From assembly GCF_000350225.1 (NCBI RefSeq), contig NW_005179022.1:143319-207318 (forward strand): 64,000 nt of DNA, written 5' to 3'. The notes under the pieces are model-generated. The model was not told the DNA's origin. It did no database searches and saw only the letters and a program-made list of their open reading frames with translations. Source of the stretch: Chondrus crispus. Taxonomy: Eukaryota; Rhodophyta; Florideophyceae; Gigartinales; Gigartinaceae. The translations under genes and the position numbers were made by a program. Shown here piece by piece: positions 18,865-28,590 of the stretch (its first letter is position 1; the number at the start of each line of letters is the position of its first letter).

Positions 18865-19752
18865 TCAACGCCCACCATTTCCACTGCTACTTCCTGTGAG
18901 CAATTTCTCGGCTCCGCTGTCCTTGTGAACCACAGGCATACGAGGAGTCCTCCATTCCCCCGCTTCGGTCTTGTCCCTGGCAACCATCATTTTGTGAGCT
19001 GCCAACCCCCTCTTCGTGCGTTTTTCTGCCAGATTCTTCCATGACATGGGCGGGCGCGTAGAGAACAGCCTAGGTAAGGCATCCTCCAGTCGCCCGGCGG
19101 GCACAAATGGAGCTACTGCCGCATTCGCACTCTGGACTTCCTCCCCGCCTTCAGTCTCATCTGAGAATAAGTCTGAGAGCTGGACTCCACATTTTGCAAT
19201 GGTTCTGTGCCCCTTGCCTTTCTCCGACTCCGGGTTTGTAACTGCGGAAAACGTCTTTCCGAGCCCTTCATAAAGCCGCGGCCGAGAGGAAGGTCTGAGT
19301 TCGACGATGTTTCCGTCCAAAGCAAGGGCCTCGCGCTGCCTCGCGTCAGCACATAGACGACAATTCGCGCGCTCCCGGCGTTCCCAGCTCTCATCCGATG
19401 TACTGGAGACCGAGTCGTTGTCGATGATGTTCGCGTCCGGCAGCGGGTGGATGCGGCCCTGCTCGCATTCTGACCGAACAAGCGCTGGACTACCAGATCT
19501 ACTCGTGGGGCTCGAGATTTGCACGTCGGGCTTCGGGTTTCGGCAGAAGGGATGCCCAGAAATGCGGATCGAACGCCAAGTGCCACAGACAGCAGAAGAG
19601 AGGGAACGCCGGATTTTTCCGATGGCGCTGGAAGTGGAGGGGTGCGAGCGGGGTTGGTTTGGTTGAGAAGGATTCTTGTTTGTGAGGGACAGGGCTGAGG
19701 ATGGATATCCGGCGGTGGGGGGCACCTCTGCGTAGAAAAAGAATTTCGACAT
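18865..19752 (-). CDS. Cluster protein A2 (CRLC family), function unknown
   Basis: This is a diverged paralogue of A1. The N-terminus (MSKFFFYAEVPPTAGYPSS, then IGKIRRSLSSAVCGTWRS) aligns with module A. The signature reads WERRERANCRLCADARQREALAL, followed by GNIVELRPSSRP, LSDLFSDETEGGEEVQSAN and DALPRLFSTRPPMSWKN. It ends soon after the first SWK repeat, so it lacks most of the A1 tail (295 against 402 residues). The upstream DNA (19757-20210) is also a diverged copy of the A1 upstream region, including a VERVTDSEHMR-like antisense trace. This copy is therefore an older duplicate. Confidence 0.65.
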   Translation of the reverse strand: MSKFFFYAEVPPTAGYPSSALSLTNKNPSQPNQPRSHPSTSSAIGKIRRSLSSAVCGTWRSIRISGHPFCRNPKPDVQISSPTSRSGSPALVRSECEQGRIHPLPDANIIDNDSVSSTSDESWERRERANCRLCADARQREALALDGNIVELRPSSRPRLYEGLGKTFSAVTNPESEKGKGHRTIAKCGVQLSDLFSDETEGGEEVQSANAAVAPFVPAGRLEDALPRLFSTRPPMSWKNLAEKRTKRGLAAHKMMVARDKTEAGEWRTPRMPVVHKDSGAEKLLTGSSSGNGGR

Positions 19753-21299
19753 GACAAAAATTTCAGGAGTAAGTATCGTTGGAGCTTGTTGCAGTCGTCT
19801 CGCGTTCGTTGCGGATGAGCTGATTACAGCGCGCAGGTGTTAAACGGTGTTTAAAGCAACGTTGAATATGGTTGAGGTTGACATTGCGCCCGGGGAAACA
19901 ACACAGTCAGGTGCATCAAGGGTTTTTGTTATTATTGAGCTGGAGAGCGCCTTTGTAACTAAGTCAGTATTCATCGTAGAAAGAGTGACGGACAGTGAGC
20001 ACATGAGGGACCATCTTTCAAGCATGGGTAGGATGCTTGCTTTCTGTTATCGCGACGCCACTATAGTTGAATGCGTTTGTCAGTTTATAGATGTGAGGCG
20101 TGATTCTGCTGTCTGTGTCCAATCTTTCAACCATTTTTGTTGCTACTCGTCGGATTTCGAGGTTTGCGTTTTATTTTCTTTTGAGACACAGAGGACGGGA
20201 GACTGCGGGCAAAGATAGGAGGACTAGGATGCACAGGGTATTTTCCATCACTACGAACTGCGACCGTGCTGGGTAGGGTCAGTCATGAGATCCCACTAGG
20301 AATAACGTACATACGTCGTTCAATAAGCTTGCGCATTGTACAGGAAGTTGTAAACAAGAGTAGGGGTTGTGCGTGCGGTACTGAAAATAGTCAATGGATT
20401 CGAAGGGGGTCTGAGCTTTTTCACTTTGCAATATCGACCTCGCGAGAACATCTCGGCCAGGCAACTGTTCAATAAAAATGTACTCAATGCGTATTTGGTG
20501 CGCGTTCGGTGCGCGTCTGACTGGTTGGAAGGAGGTGTACCAAAACCGAGGCGTTTGAAAGCAGAGCTAGGTTGGTACTGATAAATACACTTTTTCCGGC
20601 ATCCTCTCAACTGCTTTGAACCCGTTTTTTCTGTTTTATCCGCGTGTTGACTGTAAATGTTTTGCCTTTGCCTCACCCATCTCACCGCGTCTCTTTTTCG
20701 TTCACCCAACTCACCTATTGTTCAGCCGACAGGCATTCTTCAGAATGTTTCGCAATAGTCGTTGTAGGAGATTTGTATAATGTGTAATATACAGTATATG
20801 GTAAAACGGATGCCCGATCATGAAGGAGCAAGCAACAACTCAGTCTGTAGCATGTGGTGTCGCACGGAATAGTATTGGTGGGAAAAGGGGCACAGGGCCC
20901 TGTGCCTATTCTCTCTCTAGCGCCGCGCTCCTGAGTGACGAGGACGACAATTTCCACGGTATACAACAAGGACAATAGCCAACTGCAGTGATACAGAGGC
21001 ATTTGTTTTGCATTGTCAATCTCAGAGACGCTTCGCCTTATTCTTCATCTCCTCCACTCTAGCGTTTTCGCGCTCTCGCTCCTCCTCTCAGTTGCGCTTC
21101 AAAACCAGGCCTCTACCACTTTCTTTACCATCAGTTACCTTCGAAGCGTACAAACAGGCAAGAGGGGGAAACGTAAAATGGAAAGACGGGAAGGGGGATG
21201 AGCGTATCAAACAATCAAGCATGTTCTTTATCTACTAGCACTGTACAATGTCACACGTATCCCATATATGTCTTCTCCACACCGCACGCCCATCAATCG
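19753..21299. other. Upstream of A2 and spacer to next cluster gene
   Basis: The first ~450 bases are a diverged copy of the shared upstream region. From ~20220 to 21300 I see no gene; TACAGTA occurs at 20790. Confidence 0.5.
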
Positions 21300-22784
21300 T
21301 CAATCATCTAAAAAGCGCGCATTGGCCCCGCCATATCCTGAACCGTTTCTGTGCTCGTAGGCCAGGCTCATAGGTTGGCATTCCCGGGATGAGGGAAGCA
21401 TCACTTCTTGGTATGTGTGCTTAAACATCCCGGTGCTGGTTAGCAGCTTCATGATGCCCCGCTGCAAGCTTATTAATAACCTGTCCCGCTGCAAGCTTAT
21501 TAATAACCTGTGGGCGGCATACTCCCGACTCTTCATGTAAACTTGCTCAATACTGTCGTACCGATCCTCCAAAATCTTGAGGACCCCCTTCATCCGATGT
21601 GAGCTTTGCTCTAAAAAGGTTCGCATCGCGCACTGACATCCCTTGTTGCCGTCTTTGTTACCAGCGTTACCACAGCAACACTTGCCCTCCTTCCCATCCA
21701 ACAGCCCGCGCATGCGCATCACTTCTAATTCTAGATACGTGCACGCACTGATCAAAGTGCGAGCCTCATTGCGATCCCTTCTACCTGAGAAGAGTTCAAA
21801 CGTGGTGCCAGCGGGCGGCGTGAACGGCCTTGGCATGTCCATGCTCTCCATGTGCGGCACCATCCAGCGCTGCCCGTTTCTCCTCCGAATGATCTTCTTC
21901 CTTTCCACCTGTTTGGCTGCCTTCTCCGGCACGGACACACTCTTGGCTCTAGCGGCTGTGGTGCGCCGCGGGCGGTCTGTCGCCGAGATGCTCAGTGCAT
22001 GCTCCCTAGTCATGCGCGGGGGAACTTTGGCATTGGCTTCCTTGAGCGGTGCCGGCGTGGGGGCCGGCCCCGGGATGGACGAGAGGGTCTTGAGGGCGGG
22101 CTGCGTGGGTAGCTCGTGCTCAGAGGTGGCTGAGGAGAGGGCCCTCTCCGCAGAATTTGCGGTGGCGTTCGACACCGGGGAACCGGCGTCTTCTGTGGGG
22201 GCGCTTCTCTGCCACTCGGGCTTGCCGCGGACGACGGCGACGGGTGCAAAAGGCGACCCGGAGCCGACGGGGGTGGGGGTGGGAGACGTGGTCTCGAAGA
22301 ACGGGATGGAGCGCTCGGCGGGCTCGCCGACGGCGAACGTGACCGCGCGGGCTTTGACAGGAATAGTCGGGATGGGCGGAAATCGATTCCTGGGATGGTT
22401 TTCCGGATTGTTGATTCCGGGAGAGGCAGAAATCGATTGCTCGTCGGTGATGTCAATTACCGACAGCGAGCGGATGGGACCCTGCTCGTAATCTGATGGA
22501 GCGAGCGCCGACTTGCTAGAGCCCTTTGTGAGGCTCGTGGTTTCAACAGGAGGCTTGGAGGTGCAGCGGAACGGGCGGCCGGCTTTGCGGACCAAGCGCC
22601 AGGCTCCACCGACGGCAGTAGAGAGGGAGCGCCGGATTTTTGCGAGGCGGCTGCCGGTGGAAGGGGGCGAGCGGGGTAGGTGTCGGTGAGAGGCAGGACT
22701 CTCTGTCCTCTCTGTAACGGTCGGAACTGGGGACGGATCTTCGGTGGCGGGAGACACCTCGGAGTGGAGAGAAAAGTTAGACAT
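21300..22784 (-). CDS. Cluster chimera A/B, 494 residues, function unknown
   Basis: Residues 1-~115 are module A, almost identical to A1 as far as DITDEQS. From there the protein switches to module B, seen alone at 31115-32314: KARAVTFAVGEPAERSIPFF, a Pro/Ala/Ser-rich linker, the basic stretch KKIIRRRNGQRWMVPHMES, FTPPAGTTFELFSGRRDRNEARTL, and a Cys cluster GKCCCGN...NKGCQCAMRTFLEQ followed by KILEDRYDSIEQVY. The basic block suggests a nuclear or nucleic-acid role (inference). Near the C-terminus a 27-bp tandem duplication (about 21460-21512) repeats RLLISLQR. Promoter and 5' part come from the A family. The long open frame on the opposite strand is not counted as a gene. Confidence 0.65.
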   Translation of the reverse strand: MSNFSLHSEVSPATEDPSPVPTVTERTESPASHRHLPRSPPSTGSRLAKIRRSLSTAVGGAWRLVRKAGRPFRCTSKPPVETTSLTKGSSKSALAPSDYEQGPIRSLSVIDITDEQSISASPGINNPENHPRNRFPPIPTIPVKARAVTFAVGEPAERSIPFFETTSPTPTPVGSGSPFAPVAVVRGKPEWQRSAPTEDAGSPVSNATANSAERALSSATSEHELPTQPALKTLSSIPGPAPTPAPLKEANAKVPPRMTREHALSISATDRPRRTTAARAKSVSVPEKAAKQVERKKIIRRRNGQRWMVPHMESMDMPRPFTPPAGTTFELFSGRRDRNEARTLISACTYLELEVMRMRGLLDGKEGKCCCGNAGNKDGNKGCQCAMRTFLEQSSHRMKGVLKILEDRYDSIEQVYMKSREYAAHRLLISLQRDRLLISLQRGIMKLLTSTGMFKHTYQEVMLPSSRECQPMSLAYEHRNGSGYGGANARFLDD

Positions 22785-24632
22785 AGAAAATGGTTCTCAG
22801 GTTGCTTACCTCCAGAGCTTGTTACGAACTTTTTGCATTCGTAGCGGACGAGCAGTTGGTAAAGGGTGGTTGAGCGAAGCTGAGGTTGGTTGAGGTTTGC
22901 GGTGCATCCGGGAGAGCGCAGTTAGATACACCCGGGTCTATATGTTTCTATTTAAGTGAAGAGCTGCATCGTTCTACGCTGAATTGTGAATCGCAGTTTG
23001 CGATGCACAGCTCTGGAGAGCTGCGATTCACAATTCATCGTAGAACGAAAGACGGACAGTGTGCGCATGGGGATTCGAAAAACGTCATCTTCAATATCTT
23101 CATCATCTTCAAGAATGAGCGGGATGCATGTTTTCTGGTTTAGGGGTGCGTCGGTGCTTTGCCGTGGTCGCATGTGTGTGTCGGTAGACGTGAATCGAGA
23201 TTCTGCCGTCACTGTCGAATCTTCACAAGTTTTTTTGTTGGTGTTGGTGGGATTTTGAGTTTTGAGGTTGTATTTTCTGCTACACACAGATGACGGAGAT
23301 GACGGGCCGAATTAGGGGAGCGATGGGATCCGCCAAAAAGTATCTATCATTACATTCTTTCTCCGGACAGTTGATCCTAACATGAACATACGTACACATA
23401 TCCATTGAAGGTACTGTATTTAGAATGCTGCACATTCATGGTTGAATATACTCGAACATACTACAGGAAATTGTAAAGAAGAGCGGACACGGCCGTTCTT
23501 TATGCGGTGTTGAAAATTTTTACGGATTCGACGTACGTGCGCAGCTTTTTCACATGCCAATAATGATCCTGCAAGAACTTCTCAGTCAGACAACCTTTCA
23601 TCCAGATGTAGCTCTTGTGCTTTTAGTGTGTTTTGTGCGGTTTTTTTACATGTTTAACCTCGATCAGAAGGGCAGAAATGAGTAGATCACAACCCTTGCC
23701 ACGCCTGGCGATGTTTACACAGAAAAGACATAACTGTACGACCCAGATATGTGATCATGTTTGCTGGTTTGAAGCATGCACAGTTGTGCTTGTCGTTTTC
23801 TATGGACGAGCACCAGCACTGGAGTAAACAGGGTCGAAGCAAGTAAACTCTGGAATCTGCACGAAGAGGGGTGGCTGCTACCCAGCATCAGCATGTCGCT
23901 CGCTGCCCGTGACCCCGGCACCATCCGACGCATTGTATCTCGTTGGGCGTCGAGACGTGATTCTCATCCATTCCGAGTGTCTTCCGCCCGCGATCCCGGT
24001 TTCCGACCTCTCAAGAAGTGACGTCATTGGGCGCCATACGCTTTGATTCAAACGATTCAACCAATTAAATGCATGCAATTTTTGCATGCTATCTTTGCAG
24101 TCCGCTTCCTCCGATTCCACGTCGATGCCACGCACTCCCTTGGTCCCACTGCTTGCTGTCGTCGTCGACGTCCCAACCCTTGATTAGCTTTGCGCACTCA
24201 AACAGCGACAGTAACAGGCGCTTCCCTGCACCAAACAAACAGTTACAAACATTTCTCAACGAATCCTTCGCGATCTCGACACTCGAAAAGTCTTCGCCCC
24301 AAGCTGCCCCCCTTTCCACACTCTACAGTCTTTTCTAACTCTCCGCGACACTGCCTTCTGAAGAATTTTTATCACCGTCGTCGCTTGCTCGCTGCCTGTC
24401 CTGATCGACTCCTCTGTAGCATCTGTCCCCTTTCTCTCCCTCCATCGACGCCATGCAGATTTTCGGTCCGTCATCTCTCGTCGACAGCCCCTGCAGGTGC
24501 ACACGCTCAGCCGTTTCTAGATTGCAATGGGTTCAAAATTCCACGAACAGCGATATCGAAAAACTTGTTCAGCAGCACATCTGAGAGGGGCCCAGCCCGG
24601 ATAGGTTCCGTATGAGAGACGAGTCCGAGTGC
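22440..24632. repeat. Segmental duplication, copy 2
   Basis: This is nearly identical to 16010-18160. An 81-codon plus-strand frame is residue-for-residue the same in both (17308-17553 and 23776-24021), so the duplication is recent. Similarity stops at about 24632, where an inverted promoter fragment begins. Unlike copy 1, it carries a hairpin at 22970-23047. Confidence 0.85.
22970..23047. repeat. 27-bp inverted repeat in a cluster promoter
   Basis: Arms 22970-22996 and 23021-23047 are reverse complements with one mismatch and a 24-base loop. The right arm exists alone in copy 1; the left arm is an inverted duplicate of it. It is about 190 bases upstream of the 494-residue gene. Confidence 0.9.
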
Positions 24633-24640
24633 CGAGGCAT
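24507..24640 (-). pseudogene. Truncated remnant of a CRLC-family gene
   Basis: A short frame reads LVSHTEPIRAGPLSDVLLNK, matching EYQTEPLGAGPLSDALLKK near the C-terminus of the 396-residue protein. It is cut at about 24632 by the inverted promoter fragment. Confidence 0.45.
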
Positions 24641-24642
24641 CA

Positions 24643-24855
24643 TTAAACCAGAAAGCAAGCATCCCGTTGGTGCTTAAAAATGAAGTTTTTCGCATCTCCA
24701 TGCGCACACTGTCAGTCTTTTGTTCTACGATGAATGTCGACTCTCAGTTACGGTGCAGCTCTCCACTTATATAGCAATAAAAAGACGTGATACATGTGAC
24801 TCTGCTCTTCGCTGGATATACCGTAAACCTCAACCAGCCTCAGCTCCCCACTTAT
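24643..24855. repeat. Inverted fragment of the cluster promoter
   Basis: Landmarks of the shared upstream region appear here in reverse order and on the opposite strand: AACCAGAAAGCAAGC, then GCGCACACTGTCAG, then TTCTACGATGAAT, then AAACCTCAACCAGCCTCAG. It directly abuts the truncated 3' end of the next gene. If still active, it would fire into that gene from behind. Confidence 0.65.
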
Positions 24856-25986
24856 CTAGAAATATGCGTTACCACAGCAACACTTGCCCTTCTCCCGAGC
24901 CAACAGCCCGCGCATGCGCATCACTTCTGATTCTAGATACGTGCACGCACTGATCAAAGTGCGAGCCTCATTGCGATCCCTTCTACCTGAGAAGAGTTCA
25001 AACGCGGTGCCAGCGGGCGGCGTGAACGGCCTTGGCATGTCCATGCTCTCCATGTGCGGCACCATCCAGCGCTGCCCGTTTCTCCTCCGAATGATCTTCT
25101 TCCTTTCCACCTGCTCGGCTGCCTTCTCCGGTACGGACACACTCTTGGCCCTAGCGGCTGTGGTGCGCCGCGGGCGGTCTGTCGCCGAGAAGCTCAGTGC
25201 ATGCTCCCTGCTCATGCGCGGGGGAACTTTGGCATTGGCTTCCTTGAGCGGTGCCGGCGTGGGGGCCAGGACCGGGATGGACGAGAGGGTCTTGAGGGCG
25301 GGCTGCGCGGATAGCTCGTGCTCAAAGGTGGCTGAGGAGAGGGCCCTCTCTGCAGAATTTGCGGTGGCGTTCGACACCGGGGAGCCGGCGTCTTCCGCGG
25401 GGACGGATCTTTGCCACTCGGGCTTGCCGCGGACGACGGCGACAGGTGCAGAAGGCGACCCGGAGCCGACGGAGGTGGGGGTGGGAGACATGGTCTCGAA
25501 GAACAGGATGGAGCGCTCGGCGGGCTCGCCGACGGCGAACGTGACCGCGCGGGCTTTGACAGGAATAGTCGGGATGGGCGGAAATCGATTCCTGGGATGG
25601 TTTTCCGGATTGTTGATTCCGGGAGGGGCAGAAATCGATTGCTCGTCGGTGATGTCAATTACCGACAGCGAGCGGATGGAACCCTGCTCGCACTCCGATG
25701 GAGCGAGCGCCGACTTACTAGAGCCATTTGTGGGGCTCGTCGCTTGAGCGGGAGGCTTGGAGGTGCAGCGGAACGGGCGGCCGGCTTTGCGGACCAAGCG
25801 CCAGGCTCCGCCGACGGCAGTAGAGAGGGAGCGCCGGATTTTTGCGAGGCGGCTGCCGGTGGAAGGGGGCGAGCGGGGTAGGTGTCGGTGAGAGGCAGGA
25901 CTCTCTGTCCTCTCTGTAACGGTCGGAACTGGGGACGGATCTTCGGTGGCGGGAGACACCTCGGAGTGGAGAGAAAAGTTAGACAT
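24856..25986 (-). CDS. Cluster chimera A/B, truncated copy (376 residues)
   Basis: Over its length this protein is nearly the same as the 494-residue chimera: module A to DITDEQS, then module B to GKCCCGNA. It ends abruptly after CCCGNAYF, losing the NKGCQC half of the Cys cluster and the ~100-residue helical tail. The last codons and stop come from the inverted promoter fragment next to it. The intact upstream region suggests it may still be expressed, as a shortened protein. Confidence 0.6.
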   Translation of the reverse strand: MSNFSLHSEVSPATEDPSPVPTVTERTESPASHRHLPRSPPSTGSRLAKIRRSLSTAVGGAWRLVRKAGRPFRCTSKPPAQATSPTNGSSKSALAPSECEQGSIRSLSVIDITDEQSISAPPGINNPENHPRNRFPPIPTIPVKARAVTFAVGEPAERSILFFETMSPTPTSVGSGSPSAPVAVVRGKPEWQRSVPAEDAGSPVSNATANSAERALSSATFEHELSAQPALKTLSSIPVLAPTPAPLKEANAKVPPRMSREHALSFSATDRPRRTTAARAKSVSVPEKAAEQVERKKIIRRRNGQRWMVPHMESMDMPRPFTPPAGTAFELFSGRRDRNEARTLISACTYLESEVMRMRGLLAREKGKCCCGNAYF

Positions 25987-26640
25987 AGAAAATGGTTCTC
26001 AGGTTGCTTACCTCCAGAGCTTGTTACGAACTTTTTGCATTCGTAGCGGACGAGCAGTTGGTAAAGGGTGGTTGAGCGAAGCTGAGGTTGGTTGAGGTTT
26101 GCGGTGCATCCGGGAGAGCGCAGTTAGATACACCCGGGTCTATATGTTTCTATTTAAGTGAAGAGCTGCATCGTTCTACGATGAATTGTGAATCGCAGTT
26201 TGCGATGCAGCTCTGGAGAGCTGCGATTCACAATTCATCGTAGAACGAAAGACGGACAGTGTGCGCATGGGGATTCGAAAAACGTCATCTTCAATATCTT
26301 CATCATCTTCAAGAATGAGCGGGATGCATGTTTTCTGGTTTAGGGGTGCGTCGGTGCTTTGCCGTGGTTGCATGCGTCTGTCGGTAGACGTGAATCGAGA
26401 TTCTGCCATCAGTGTCGAATCTTCACAAAGTTTTCTTGGTGCTGTTGGTGGGATTTTGAGTTGTGAGGTTGTATTTTATTTGCTACACACAGAGGACGGA
26501 GAGGACGGGCCAAGATGGAGGGAGGCGTAAGATGTGCAAGACAATATCTATCATTACAAACTGGGATCATTCTTCGGAGAGTCGACCCTGACATGAACAT
26601 ACGTGTACACATCCATTGAAGGTACTGTATTTAGAATGCC
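25640..26640. repeat. Third copy of the N-terminal/promoter segment
   Basis: This segment matches 22440-23450 closely up to about 26430, then diverges with small indels. It includes the LEDDEDIEDDVFRIPMR leader frame and a perfect version of the promoter hairpin. Confidence 0.8.
26172..26247. repeat. Perfect 27-bp inverted repeat in a cluster promoter
   Basis: Arms 26172-26198 and 26221-26247 are exact reverse complements with a 22-base loop. It is the counterpart of the hairpin at 22970-23047. Confidence 0.95.
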
Positions 26641-26984
26641 ACACATTCATGGTTCAACATACTCGCGCATATTGCATATTACAGGAAATTGTAAAGAAGA
26701 GCAGGCGTTGTTCGTGCGGTGTTGAAAAAAGTTCATGGATTTGACGTACGGTACATGGGAGCTTTTTCACATGCCAATAATGATCTTGCAAGAACTTTCC
26801 ATTCAGACAAACTCTCAGCCAAATGTAGCTCATGCGCTTTTGCAGCGTGTTTAACCTCGTTCACAAAGAGAACTAACGAGTATGTAAAAAGCAGAATGTG
26901 TAGAACGAATAGATTTACCGAAAGTTGATCGAGCGACTCGACGTAGGCTGGGTGCATTCAACAGGACGTCAAGATCACGACTTT

Positions 26985-27165
26985 GTTTCTTGTTTATTCC
27001 ATTGCCGTATGTTTCTTGTGACTTTGTTTCTTGTTTCTTCCATAACTGTATGTTCCTTGTGACTTTGTTTCTTGTTTGTTTCTTCCATTACCCTATGTTC
27101 CTTGTGACTTTGTTTCTTGTTTGTTTCTTCCATTACCGTATGTTCCTTGTGACTTTGCTGTTTTT
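26985..27165. repeat. Minisatellite, ~46-bp unit
   Basis: About four copies of a T-rich unit built from GACTTTGTTTCTTGTTTG and TTCTTCCATTACCSTATG. Inner copies are close to identical. Confidence 0.9.
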
Positions 27166-27224
27166 TTGTGACTTGTAAATGAAACGATTGATCTAAACTA
27201 TGTGGCTCGCCTCCCCATCACAGT

Positions 27225-27545
27225 GCCACCCCCGACCTTCCCCTCCTTTCCAATGCACGGCTCCATCACCCCTTTCATTGCCGCCTCTGACATCCCCACC
27301 TTTTCCTTGCCCGGCTCCTTCACCCCTTTCACTGCCGACCTCTGACATCCCCACCACTTCCTTGCACGGCCCTCCGCCCCCTTTCTGTGCCGACCCCGAC
27401 CACCTCTTACCCACTATCCATTCACGACACCACCGCCCCTTTCATTGCCGACCTTTGACATCCCCACCATTTCCTATCTCGGCCCCACCGCCCCTTTCAT
27501 TGCCGACCACAACTGACCCCACCTTTTCCTTGCCTGCACACCTCC
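27225..27545. repeat. Degenerate C-rich minisatellite, ~50-55-bp unit
   Basis: Five to six diverged copies of a unit with CCCCTTTCATTGCCGACC, TGACATCCCCACC and TTCCTTGC. Open frames through it are repeat artefacts. Confidence 0.8.
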
Positions 27546-28590
27546 AGAACCGACAGTGCGCAGCCCATTTCAGTTTATATCCTCTTGCGAATCCGAGACA
27601 GCTTGTCCCTGACACCTCTCCCCGCTACACCCGCCACATGCATCCAAATTGAACGCTTGACAGCCGCAATTTCATGTCACGCGCCGGCCCGTCGTCTGTC
27701 GCCACCCATATCGACAAATGATAGGCCGCCGATTTGCCACGCATGCCTTTCCCTTTCCCCTGTCCGTCCTGACAGTCGCACCAACACGAACATCGAAAGA
27801 GGGCAGGGAACGGTTTGCCGAGGTAGCGGGGAGGGAGCAGGCCTGCAAGTAGTATTTTAATAGAAAGGATGTGCAGGACTCAAGGATCCAGGCATGTGAT
27901 CATTTTGTTTAGTTTGAAGCATGCATAGTCGTTCCTACCGTTTTCAATGAACACGCACCAATATTCCACGACACAAGATCAAAACAAGTAAACCCTGGAA
28001 TCTGTACGAAGACGGGTGGCTGCTACCCTTCAAGGATACCTTACAGCAATCTGCCCGGCATGTTTTATCACCTTCGGCGTCGAGACGTGGAATTTCATGG
28101 AGTGTCTTCCACCGCTCATCCCGGTTCCAAAATTTCCCGAAAAATGACGTCACTGCACGCCATATGATTTGATTCAACCAATTAAATGCATGCGATCGCT
28201 TTGCATTCCGCCTCCCCCCAATTCCACGCACCGCTGGTCCGGCTGCTTTCCCGTCATCGACGTCCGAACCCATTATTCGCATTCGCAGTCAATTGGCAAA
28301 AGCATGATTAGGGTCGTTCCAATAAAGCGCTTTCCTTAAACTAAACTAACATTTACTAACATTTCTCAAAGACTCATGCGCTCTCTCGACACTCAAAAAG
28401 TCTTCGCTCCAAGTCGCCGCCCCCTCCTCACTCCTACAGTCCTATCACACTGCCTTCCCTTGGAGCGTTTTCACCGCGGTCGCTTGCTCGCTGCCCGTCT
28501 TGACACAAGCCGCTTTCGACTCCTCTGTTGCGCCTCCCTTCGCGTTCTGCCTCTACCACTCCATGCATATTTTCGGCCCGTGATCTCGCG
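27546..28590. other. Spacer with diverged cluster downstream sequence
   Basis: No gene is supported. From about 27890 the sequence is a diverged version of 17280-17900 (GAAGCATGCATAG, GGGTGGCTGCTACCC, CAATTAAATGCATGC), the downstream flank of the CRLC gene that follows. Confidence 0.6.

Noticed and set aside
21643-22491. Long plus-strand open frame opposite module B (also at 24884-25747 and 31356-32450)
   Set aside because: It is a shadow frame: conserved only because the DNA is duplicated, with no domain, and its composition mirrors the GC-rich sense strand.
27200-27652. 150-codon frame over the C-rich minisatellite
   Set aside because: The frame is made of the tandem repeat.
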